Shown: in pieces, positions 7,105-13,790 of the stretch
Numbering within the stretch: position 1 is the first letter of the stretch
How the letters are laid out: the number at the start of each line of letters is the position of its first letter
DNA from: Rikenellaceae bacterium
GTDB taxonomy: Bacteria; Bacteroidota; Bacteroidia; Bacteroidales; UBA932
DNA: 13,790 bases
Assembly: GCA_012800665.1 (NCBI GenBank)
Contig: JAAZIW010000015.1
Location: 1-13,790 of the forward strand
Reading direction: 5' to 3'
The notes under the pieces: model-generated
Seen by the model: the letters and a program-made list of their open reading frames with translations, nothing else
The model's database searches: none
What the model was told of the DNA's origin: nothing
Made by a program: the position numbers and the translations under genes

Positions 7105-7722
7105 GTGAAAGATAAATTCGTCAGTATTTCCAACGAGTCCCAGGGTCTGTTTAAAGATAAGGGTAGCCGCTTTATAGCCTATGCCTATCCTGTCTCTTCC
7201 GAGGAGGAGGTAAAAGCGCTTATTAAAGAATTGACCGCCAAGCATCATGGGGCCCGTCATGTGTGTTATGCTTATCGCATTTTCACTTTCGGGAAAGCTC
7301 AGGGAAAGTGGAGGGCGAATGATGACGGGGAGCCTTCGGGAACTGCGGGCCGTCCTATACTCGGGCAGATAGATTCAGCGGGACTGAGCAATATATTGGT
7401 GGCTGTAGTGCGCTATTTCGGAGGGATACTGCTTGGGGTGCCCGGTCTTATAAATGCATATAGAAGTGCGGCGGCCGATGCCATTGCGAATGCGGAAAAG
7501 GTTGAGAAGACCGCTACGGTATGGAGGCAGATTGAGTTTACTTACGAGAATATGCCGATGGTTGAGTCTTTTATCAAGGCGCAGGGTCTCACCGCTAAAA
7601 ACCGCGAGTTTTCGGAGCATTGCAGCATGGAAGTGGAAATCCCTTTAAGTTTACACGATAAAATTGTTAAAAAATTAAAAAAAAGTGTTACCTTTAAAGA
7701 GAATTCAGATAAGAGCATATAG
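7105..7722 (+). CDS. yigZ: YigZ/IMPACT-family protein (UPF0029 plus DUF1949)
   Basis: A 205-residue cytoplasmic protein of the YigZ family, related to eukaryotic IMPACT, which acts on the eIF2-kinase activator GCN1. The bacterial role is not settled. The N-terminal UPF0029 domain shows RHVCYAYRIF at 51-60, NDDGEPSGTAGRPIL at 72-86 and VVRYFGGILLGVPGL at 101-115. A DUF1949-like ferredoxin-fold domain follows from about 136 to the basic end. The open frame extends up to a TTG at 7084. I prefer the GTG at 7105 because it yields the usual short lead-in (MKDKFVSISNESQGLFKDKG), whereas the TTG adds seven residues lying on the predicted promoter. The start is therefore less certain than the identity. 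The 60 A/T-rich bases after it hold no terminator I can see. Confidence 0.85.
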   Translation: MKDKFVSISNESQGLFKDKGSRFIAYAYPVSSEEEVKALIKELTAKHHGARHVCYAYRIFTFGKAQGKWRANDDGEPSGTAGRPILGQIDSAGLSNILVAVVRYFGGILLGVPGLINAYRSAAADAIANAEKVEKTATVWRQIEFTYENMPMVESFIKAQGLTAKNREFSEHCSMEVEIPLSLHDKIVKKLKKSVTFKENSDKSI

Positions 7723-7782
7723 TTTTTAGAAAATTTTACCAAAAAAATTATAATTTATAACCACTTAATTTAATTTCAAGCA

Positions 7783-8856
7783 ATGAATAAAGTTCATGTT
7801 TTTAATGCCGGCCCGTGCCTGCTCCCGCAGGTGGCGTACGACAAAGCCATAGAGGCCATCAAGGATTTTAAGGGAACAGGCGTATCCCTTCTCTCCATCT
7901 CCCATCGAAGCAAGGAATGGGATGCCACAATGGATGAAACCCGCGCTCTCTGGAAAGAACTTCTCAATATTCCTGATGATTATGAAGTGCTCTTCCTCGG
8001 AGGCGGAGCCAGCCTGCAATTCCTTTGTGTTGCAATGAATTATCTCGAGCGCAAGGCTGCTTATTTAGAGACCGGCGTATGGGCGAAGAAAGCCCTCAAA
8101 GAAGCCAAAGGCATAGGCGAGGCTTATGCTATCGCATCATCTGCCGATAAAAACTATTCCTACATACCCAAGGGCTTTGAGATTCCCAAGGATGTGGATT
8201 ATCTGCACATAACTACAAACAATACAATCTACGGCACGGAAATCAAGGAAGATATGGATTCTCCGGTACACCTGATTGCCGATATGTCCTCAGACATACT
8301 CAGCCGTCCGGTAGATGTCAGCAAGTACGAGCTCATTTACGGCGGAGCCCAAAAGAATGCAGGTCCCGCCGGTGTGGCATTCGTAATAGTGAAGAAAGAT
8401 AGTCTTGGAAAGGTAAGCCGCTATATCCCCACCATGCTGGATTACCGCACCCATATCGACAAGGGGTCCATGTTCAATACTCCTCCCGTATTCAGCATTT
8501 ATGTGATGAACGAAACTCTCAAGTGGGTTAAGAGTATAGGCGGAGTGGAAGCCATGCATAAGATAAATTTAAAGAAGGCGGAAACTCTGTATAAAGAAAT
8601 CGACCGCAACAGTCTTTTCCGCGGAACTGCCGCTAAAGAAGACCGTTCCATCATGAATGTTTGCTTTATAATGGCGGAAGGCAAGGAAGAGCTTGCAGAT
8701 GAATTCATGGCATTCGCCAAAGAGCGCCGCATAATAGGAATCAAGGGGCATCGCAGTGTAGGCGGTTTCCGCGCATCCCTGTATAACGCATGCTCTCAAG
8801 AGGATGTAGAGGCTCTTGTAAAAGCCATGCAGGATTTTGAAAACTTAAAGAAATAA
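7783..8856 (+). CDS. serC: Phosphoserine aminotransferase
   Basis: A 357-residue PLP enzyme that converts 3-phosphohydroxypyruvate and glutamate to 3-phosphoserine and 2-oxoglutarate, the second step of serine synthesis; it may also serve pyridoxal phosphate synthesis. The N-terminus FNAGPCLLP is the SerC start block. GGGASLQF (from about residue 73) is the cofactor phosphate-binding loop, and GGAQKNAGPAG places the Schiff-base lysine at Lys191. HRSVGGFRASLYNA near the C-terminus holds the conserved substrate-binding arginines. Length is normal. serA begins three bases after the stop, so the two consecutive pathway steps are co-transcribed, in reverse order of the reactions. The 60 bases upstream are very A/T-rich, without a clear TAnnTTTG match or a Shine-Dalgarno sequence. 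Confidence 0.95.
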   Translation: MNKVHVFNAGPCLLPQVAYDKAIEAIKDFKGTGVSLLSISHRSKEWDATMDETRALWKELLNIPDDYEVLFLGGGASLQFLCVAMNYLERKAAYLETGVWAKKALKEAKGIGEAYAIASSADKNYSYIPKGFEIPKDVDYLHITTNNTIYGTEIKEDMDSPVHLIADMSSDILSRPVDVSKYELIYGGAQKNAGPAGVAFVIVKKDSLGKVSRYIPTMLDYRTHIDKGSMFNTPPVFSIYVMNETLKWVKSIGGVEAMHKINLKKAETLYKEIDRNSLFRGTAAKEDRSIMNVCFIMAEGKEELADEFMAFAKERRIIGIKGHRSVGGFRASLYNACSQEDVEALVKAMQDFENLKK

Positions 8857-8859
8857 GAC

Positions 8860-9780
8860 ATGAAGGTTCTCATAGCAACACAAAAGCCTTTTGCTGCCGT
8901 GGCAGTAGAAGGAATCAAAAAAATCCTGACTGATGCCGGTCATCAGGTAGATACGCTTGAGAAATATGCCGAGCAGGCTGATTTCATAAAGGCGGTGGCT
9001 CCCTACGATGCCCTCATTATCCGCAGCGACAAAGTCGACACAGAGCTGCTGGAAGCAGCTCACAATCTAAAGATTGTGGTGCGCGCAGGCGCAGGAGTCG
9101 ACAATGTAGACCTTCAAGCTGCTTCCGAACGCAAAGTTGTGGTAATGAACACTCCGGGACAAAACTCCAACGCTGTGGCAGAACTTGTCATAGCCATGAT
9201 GATTTTCATGTCCCGCAATCAGTTCAACCCAAGCACCGGTACTGAAGTGATGGGTAAAAAACTTGGCATACACGGCTTTGGCAATATAGGCAGGCTCGTA
9301 TGCGAAAAAGCCAAGGGTCTTGGAATGCAGGTGTTTGCAGACCCTCATTACACCCCCGAAAAAGTAAGAGCCTTAGGCGGAGAGCCCGTCAGCAGCACAG
9401 AAGAATTATATAAGAATTGCGACTTCGTGGCTCTTCACATGCCCGCTAAGCCGGAAACCATAAAAAGCATAGGTTACGAACTTCTTATGGGCATGCCCAA
9501 GGGCGCCTGCATAATAAATGCGGCACGTAAGGAAGTGATTGATGAAGAAGGCCTTGCAAAGGCTTTTGAGGAGCGTCAAGACCTCAAATATGCTACAGAT
9601 ATTGCTCCGGACAATTACGAACTTCTCAAAGAAAAATTCGGCAATCGCGTTTTCGCAACTCCCAAGAAAATGGGCGCTCAAACCGCAGAAGCCAATATCA
9701 ATGCAGGCTTGGCCGCCGCAAGGCAAATAGCCGACTTTTTTGCAACAGGTAACAATAAATTTCAGGTGAACAAATGGTAA
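8860..9780 (+). CDS. serA: D-3-phosphoglycerate dehydrogenase, short form without ACT domain
   Basis: A 306-residue NAD-dependent D-2-hydroxyacid dehydrogenase that oxidises 3-phosphoglycerate to 3-phosphohydroxypyruvate, the entry step to serine. RAGAGVDNVD and NTPGQNSNAVAEL are typical substrate-domain blocks. The Rossmann motif G139-F-G141-N-I-G144 and Asp161 after the next strand point to NAD. Arg223 is the conserved catalytic arginine. The block that usually reads TPHIGxxT is TPKKMGAQT here, putting Lys270 where the catalytic His normally sits. The usual catalytic Glu is not obvious either (DIAPDNYE at 247-254). No ACT or other regulatory domain follows, so the serine feedback of E. coli SerA is unlikely. 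I recall similar sequences across Bacteroidales. Context with serC makes the identity firm. It overlaps the next gene by seven bases. Confidence 0.92.
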   Translation: MKVLIATQKPFAAVAVEGIKKILTDAGHQVDTLEKYAEQADFIKAVAPYDALIIRSDKVDTELLEAAHNLKIVVRAGAGVDNVDLQAASERKVVVMNTPGQNSNAVAELVIAMMIFMSRNQFNPSTGTEVMGKKLGIHGFGNIGRLVCEKAKGLGMQVFADPHYTPEKVRALGGEPVSSTEELYKNCDFVALHMPAKPETIKSIGYELLMGMPKGACIINAARKEVIDEEGLAKAFEERQDLKYATDIAPDNYELLKEKFGNRVFATPKKMGAQTAEANINAGLAAARQIADFFATGNNKFQVNKW

Positions 9781-11015
9781 GAGTAAAACCTTTTGCGGCC
9801 ATACGTCCTCCCAAAGACATTATAACAGAGGTGGCGGCGCCTCCGTATGATGTACTTAATTCGGAAGAGGCAAAGGCCATGGCAGGAGAAAAGAGTCTTC
9901 TGCATATAACCAAACCCGAAATCGACTTCTGCCCCATGCTCGACGAACACGACGAGCGCGTGTATGAGCAGGCCGTAAAGAATTTCAAGGAATGGCAGAC
10001 CAAGGGATGGCTTAAGCGCGATTCCAAGGAATGTTATTACGTATATGCGCAAAGCATGGAAAGCCGCACCCAATACGGTCTTGTTTTATGTGCCCATACT
10101 GATGATTACGCCTCAGGCAAAATCAAAAAGCACGAGCTTACCCGCAAAGACAAAGAGAAAGACCGCATGATTCATGTGCGCATCCAGAATGCCAATATAG
10201 AGCCCGTATTTTTTGCCTATAAAGACAATTCCGATCTCAACGACATAGTAGCCAAGGCATCTTCCGGCAAGCCGGAATACGACTTTGTGGACGAAAATAA
10301 ATTCCGGCATCGTTTCTGGCCTATTACCGAGCAGGAGACCATCGAACGCATAACTTGGATTTTCACCAATGAGGTGGATGCCTTCTATGTGGCGGATGGC
10401 CATCACCGCACAGCGGCTGCTGCCCTTGTGGGAGCGGAAAAACGCACAAAGAATCCGCATCACACCGGTAACGAGGAGTACAACTTCTTTATGACAGTGT
10501 GTTTCCCCGCCAGCCAGCTCAAGATTTTCGATTACAACCGCGTGGTAAAAGACCTCAACGGCCTAAGCCCCGAAGAATTCAAGCAGGCTCTCAAGACCGA
10601 CTTCGTACTTGAAGACCGCGGCACCGAAATTTTCCGCCCCTCCAAACTGCACGAGTTCGGTATGTATCTCAGCGGTCGTTGGTACAGCTTGCAAGCCAAG
10701 CCCGGCCGTTACGACGATGACGACCCGATAGGGGTGTTGGATGTAACCATCCTAAGCAATCATGTGCTCGATAAACTTTTGGGCATCAAAGACCTCCGTA
10801 CTGACAATCGAATAGATTTTGTCGGCGGTATCCGCGGGCTCGGAGAACTTGAGCGCAGGGTTGATAGCGGTGAAATGCAAGTTGCTTTCGCCCTCTATCC
10901 TGTTAGCATGGAGCAGCTTATGAACATAGCCGACAGCGGCAACATAATGCCTCCCAAGACTACCTGGTTCGAGCCCAAGCTCCGCTCAGGTTTGGCAATT
11001 CATTCATTAGACTAA
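9774..11015 (+). CDS. DUF1015 family protein linked to serine biosynthesis
   Basis: A 413-residue cytoplasmic protein of the DUF1015 (PF06245) family. Typical blocks are RPPKDIITEVAAPPYDVLN at 11-29, LLHITKPEID at 42-51, ADGHHRTAAA at 207-216 and the C-terminal MPPKTTWFEPKLRSGL. Length is normal for the family. No signal peptide or membrane segment is seen. The function is not known to me. The DGHHR motif (208-212) is reminiscent of the conserved Gly/His/Arg motif of the ParB/sulfiredoxin fold, which also includes the free serine kinases SbnI and SerK. With its position overlapping serA by seven bases, a role in serine or phosphoserine metabolism is plausible, but this is inference. recQ follows with its ATG directly after the stop. 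Confidence 0.88.
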   Translation: MVRVKPFAAIRPPKDIITEVAAPPYDVLNSEEAKAMAGEKSLLHITKPEIDFCPMLDEHDERVYEQAVKNFKEWQTKGWLKRDSKECYYVYAQSMESRTQYGLVLCAHTDDYASGKIKKHELTRKDKEKDRMIHVRIQNANIEPVFFAYKDNSDLNDIVAKASSGKPEYDFVDENKFRHRFWPITEQETIERITWIFTNEVDAFYVADGHHRTAAAALVGAEKRTKNPHHTGNEEYNFFMTVCFPASQLKIFDYNRVVKDLNGLSPEEFKQALKTDFVLEDRGTEIFRPSKLHEFGMYLSGRWYSLQAKPGRYDDDDPIGVLDVTILSNHVLDKLLGIKDLRTDNRIDFVGGIRGLGELERRVDSGEMQVAFALYPVSMEQLMNIADSGNIMPPKTTWFEPKLRSGLAIHSLD

Positions 11016-13226
11016 ATGGACTATTCAGCTGAAACACATAAGACCCTCAAAGAATTTTTCGGGTACGACAAGTTCAAAGGCGATCAGGAAAAGATTATAA
11101 ATCATCTCCTGAACGGAGGTGATGCCTTTGTGCTTATGCCGACCGGCGGGGGCAAGTCTTTGTGTTATCAGCTTCCGGCCCTCATCCTTGAGGGTACGGC
11201 CATAGTGATTTCTCCTCTCATCGCGCTCATGAAGAACCAGGTGGATGTCCTCCGGGGCTTCGTGAGCGAAAATGAGAGTATAGCGCATTTCCTGAATTCG
11301 AGTCTGAATAAGGCTCAGATAGAGGAAGTCCGCTCGGACCTGCTCTCAGGACGCACAAAAATTCTGTATGTGGCCCCCGAGTCCCTCACCAAAGCAGAAA
11401 ACGTGGCTCTGCTGCGCGAGATTAAAATATCTTTTTATGCGGTTGATGAGGCCCACTGCATCTCCGAATGGGGGCACGACTTCCGTCCGGAGTATCGCCA
11501 TATCCGCAATCTTGTGGAAACTATAGGCCGTGCGCCCATAATAGCTCTGACCGCCACCGCCACCCCAAAAGTACAGAACGATATTCTCAAGAATCTCGGC
11601 ATCCCTAATGCCAAAGTCTTTAAATCTTCTTTCAATCGACCGAATCTGTATTACGAACTTCGTCCAAAGGTGGAAGCCGACAAAGACATCGTTAAATTCA
11701 TCCACTCCAATAGCGGCAAATCAGGCATTATCTATTGCCTCAGCCGCAAAAAGGTGGAAGAGATGGCGAGTTTTCTGTGCATCAACGGCATAAAGGCCCT
11801 TCCTTACCATGCGGGGCTGGATGCGAAGATAAGGACCGAGAATCAAGATAAGTTCTTGATGGAAGAAATCGATGTGATTGTGGCCACAATCGCCTTCGGC
11901 ATGGGTATAGACAAACCCGATGTGCGCTTTGTAATCCATTACGACATTCCCAAGAGCATCGAGAGTTATTATCAAGAAACGGGACGCGCCGGACGTGATG
12001 GCAAAGAAGGCCTGTGCATAGCTTACTACAGATATAAGGATATTCAGAAGCTGGAAAAGTTCATGCAGGGCAAGCCTATAAGCGAGCAGGAAATAGGCAA
12101 GCAACTCCTGAATGAGGTTGTGGCTTATGCCGAAAGCGGTCAATGCCGCCGTAAACTCCTTCTCGGTTACTTCGGTGAAGATTATCCCCGGCCCAGTTGC
12201 GGCAGTTGCGACAACTGTCTGTATCCCAAGCCGAAATTCGCGGGAGAAAAAGACCTCTTGCTGATAATGGAACTCATCAAGAGTCTTCCCGAACACTTCA
12301 AGATGGAACACCTTGCCGGTATTTTAGCAGGCCAGGTCAACGCGCTTATCAAGAGTTACAAACACGACGAATCTCCATTCTTCGGCAAAGGGAAGGACAA
12401 GGACATAAAACATTGGCTGGCCGTAATGCATCAGGGGCTTATCGGCCATTTGCTCGGCAAAGAAATAGAAAGCTACGGCCTCATCTACATTACCGAAAAA
12501 GGCGAGGAGTTTTTCAAGAAACCCTGGGGAATAGAACTCGTTAGAGATGCCGAATTTGCCGACGGCGACTCGGACGATGATGATGACGATGATGTTGCTA
12601 CTGAAAGGGCGGCCGTAAGCGGCTCCGGAGGAGGCGATACCGTCCTTCTGTCAATGCTGAAAGACCTCCGCAAGGCAATGTCGCACAAGCTCGGGCTCCA
12701 GCCGTGGATTATCTTCGGTGACCCCGCCCTCTCCGATATGACAATATTATATCCGATAACTTACGAGGAACTTCAGAAGTGTCAGGGAGTAGGGGAAGGG
12801 AAGGCCCGTAAATTCGGCAAAGAGTTCTTAGAGCTCATAAAAAAGTATGTAGAAGAAAACGAGATTTCGCGTCCGGACGATTTTGTGGTGAAATCGGCAC
12901 CCCATAAAAGCGCCGATAAGATTTCCATTATTCAAAGCATAGACCGCCGCATGGATTTGGACGATATTGCCGCTATGCTTGGAATAGATATGGATGAGCT
13001 TATGAGAGAGATAGAAACCATAGTTTCCACCGGCACCAAACTCAATCTCGACTATTTCATAAAAGATAATATCGATGAAGAAATAGAAGAGGAAATTTAC
13101 GATTATTTCCGCAACGAGGCTGCTTCGGACAGTCTTTCCGATGCCATAGATGCTCTTTCCGGCAATTGTGAGGAATTAGAAATTCGGCTCGTGCGCATCA
13201 AATTCCTTTGCGAGGTGGCGTCATAG
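11016..13226 (+). CDS. recQ: ATP-dependent DNA helicase RecQ with HRDC and C-terminal HTH-type extension
   Basis: A 736-residue 3'-5' DNA helicase for recombination and replication repair. Motif I MPTGGGKS is at 41-48, the DEAH box at 144-147, followed by CISEWGHDFR, and motif VI QETGRAGRDG at 320-329. The RQC zinc site uses Cys377, Cys395, Cys398 and Cys401. A winged-helix region follows to about 510, then a flexible acidic linker with seven Asp in a row (520-526) and a Gly/Ser stretch, then an HRDC domain at about 543-615. Residues from about 630 to 736 are an extra domain resembling the HTH_40 tail found in RecQ of Bacteroidota. It is longer than E. coli RecQ (about 610 residues) because of this tail. 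The ATG follows the DUF1015 stop with no gap, so translational coupling is likely. Confidence 0.95.
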   Translation: MDYSAETHKTLKEFFGYDKFKGDQEKIINHLLNGGDAFVLMPTGGGKSLCYQLPALILEGTAIVISPLIALMKNQVDVLRGFVSENESIAHFLNSSLNKAQIEEVRSDLLSGRTKILYVAPESLTKAENVALLREIKISFYAVDEAHCISEWGHDFRPEYRHIRNLVETIGRAPIIALTATATPKVQNDILKNLGIPNAKVFKSSFNRPNLYYELRPKVEADKDIVKFIHSNSGKSGIIYCLSRKKVEEMASFLCINGIKALPYHAGLDAKIRTENQDKFLMEEIDVIVATIAFGMGIDKPDVRFVIHYDIPKSIESYYQETGRAGRDGKEGLCIAYYRYKDIQKLEKFMQGKPISEQEIGKQLLNEVVAYAESGQCRRKLLLGYFGEDYPRPSCGSCDNCLYPKPKFAGEKDLLLIMELIKSLPEHFKMEHLAGILAGQVNALIKSYKHDESPFFGKGKDKDIKHWLAVMHQGLIGHLLGKEIESYGLIYITEKGEEFFKKPWGIELVRDAEFADGDSDDDDDDDVATERAAVSGSGGGDTVLLSMLKDLRKAMSHKLGLQPWIIFGDPALSDMTILYPITYEELQKCQGVGEGKARKFGKEFLELIKKYVEENEISRPDDFVVKSAPHKSADKISIIQSIDRRMDLDDIAAMLGIDMDELMREIETIVSTGTKLNLDYFIKDNIDEEIEEEIYDYFRNEAASDSLSDAIDALSGNCEELEIRLVRIKFLCEVAS
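12573..12593 (+). repeat. Seven consecutive Asp codons in recQ
   Basis: A run of seven GAT/GAC codons in the linker between the winged-helix and HRDC regions of RecQ (residues 520-526). Four GAT-type units in near-tandem could allow slippage in steps of three bases, changing linker length without breaking the frame. Confidence 0.7.
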
Positions 13227-13243
13227 CTTTTCAGCGGCTTTGT

Positions 13244-13790
13244 CTATGCACCCTTTTCAGTGGCTTCGTTTTCGGCCCTGATTTTCGCAAGCCTATCCAA
13301 CTGAGCATCAATCGCGCTGTCTTCTATCTTTTCGAAAAGCAGTTCAGCGGGAGCTGTCTGCCAAGCCTCCGGTAAGATTTTTTCCCCGCCGAGCATATCC
13401 CATTCAAGCACAAGCTCCTCACTGCCTTTAATGGAGGTTTCACATTCCTCCTCGCCTTTGCGATAGTCCTTTCCTGTAAAAATGCCTGCGCGCAGCATCT
13501 TGCGCAGGCGCTCCGCTGCATCGGGAGTGAAAGGCTCGAACGCTATTGCAAGGTCGGCGCAAATCTGCAGGCAAACATTGAGTATTGTGCCGGTGCGCTC
13601 CATATCGCTTTTGGAGGTTTTCCAAGGCTCCGCATCGCTTATATATTTATTCCCTACCCTGGCTATGCCCATAGCATCCTTGAGGGCATCGCGGAAGCGG
13701 AAATTATCGAGATTGTCCTCTAGCGAATCCCGAAGAGCCTTAATTTCGGCAAAAGCCGCTTTATCCATCTCAAGAAGTTCGCCGCAGGCA
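13244..13790 (-). CDS. metG: Methionyl-tRNA synthetase, C-terminal part (5' end outside window)
   Basis: The last 181 residues of a gene entering from the right edge. The open frame continues past an internal ATG at 13768 (preceded by ACGELLE), so that ATG is not the start. Blocks FRFRDALKDAMGIARVGNKY and DAEPWK are the MetRS anticodon-binding helical domain, which recognises the CAU anticodon. LLFEKIED then AIDAQLDRL marks its end. In many Bacteroidota MetRS I recall a linker and an OB-fold (EMAP-II/Trbp111-like) tRNA-binding domain of about 110 residues after this point. Here the protein stops 17 residues after AIDAQLDRL, in RAENEATEKGA. recQ ends 17 bases away on the other strand, so the tail domain has no room. 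The catalytic domain lies outside the window. Confidence 0.9.
   Translation of the reverse strand, partial: ACGELLEMDKAAFAEIKALRDSLEDNLDNFRFRDALKDAMGIARVGNKYISDAEPWKTSKSDMERTGTILNVCLQICADLAIAFEPFTPDAAERLRKMLRAGIFTGKDYRKGEEECETSIKGSEELVLEWDMLGGEKILPEAWQTAPAELLFEKIEDSAIDAQLDRLAKIRAENEATEKGA

Noticed and set aside
7723..7782. A/T-rich 60 bases before serC searched for a promoter or terminator
   Set aside because: TA-rich segments such as TATAATTTAT are present but none fits TAnnTTTG with a -33 TTG, and no hairpin is visible.
13222..13248. Inverted repeat CATAG...CTATG spanning the two stop codons of recQ and metG
   Set aside because: The stem is only five base pairs with a 17-base loop and no T-run, and it arises largely from the two stop codons themselves; not convincing as a terminator.

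Overview
The window looks like chromosomal housekeeping DNA from a member of the Bacteroidota, most likely the order Bacteroidales. The evidence is the type of genes: tandem deoxynucleoside kinases, an FHS-type sugar permease next to a ROK kinase, a short SerA without an ACT domain and with Lys at the usual catalytic His, a RecQ with an HTH-type C-terminal extension, and a pRiA4b ORF-3-like protein with an acidic tail. Start codons lack Shine-Dalgarno sequences, and -7 boxes of the Bacteroides type (TAnnTTTG) lie ahead of several genes. I see no phage, insertion sequence, CRISPR array, tRNA or rRNA. The longest stretch without a gene is about 107 bases, at the left edge.

Left transcription unit (108-6468, + strand): two tandem paralogous deoxynucleoside kinases (nucleotide salvage), a long-chain acyl-CoA synthetase, an MFS sugar permease of the FHS family, a ROK-family sugar kinase (probably glucokinase) and an FKBP-type peptidyl-prolyl isomerase lipoprotein. 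Gaps from the second kinase onward are 4 to 31 bases, so this is probably one operon. It is closed by a GC-rich hairpin with a T-run at 6488-6537. The permease and ROK kinase together form a sugar import and phosphorylation pair.

Middle: a pRiA4b ORF-3-like acidic-tailed protein on the - strand converges on that terminator. Across a 42-base region it diverges from a YigZ/IMPACT-family protein on the + strand.

Right transcription unit (7783-13226, + strand): serC, serA, a DUF1015 protein and recQ. They are packed with a 3-base gap, a 7-base overlap and a TAA-ATG junction. SerA and SerC carry out the first two steps of serine synthesis from 3-phosphoglycerate; no phosphoserine phosphatase gene is present. 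The DUF1015 protein has a DGHHR motif and fixed linkage to serine genes, which makes it the most interesting uncharacterised element here. At the right edge the 3' part of metG (methionyl-tRNA synthetase) runs on the - strand, converging on recQ with 17 bases between the stops. It ends without the C-terminal OB-fold tRNA-binding domain that many bacterial MetRS carry.

I do not see a clear undescribed defence or mobile system. The observations worth following are the DUF1015 and serine linkage, the altered SerA active site, the MetRS lacking its tail domain, and the diverged kinase pair.
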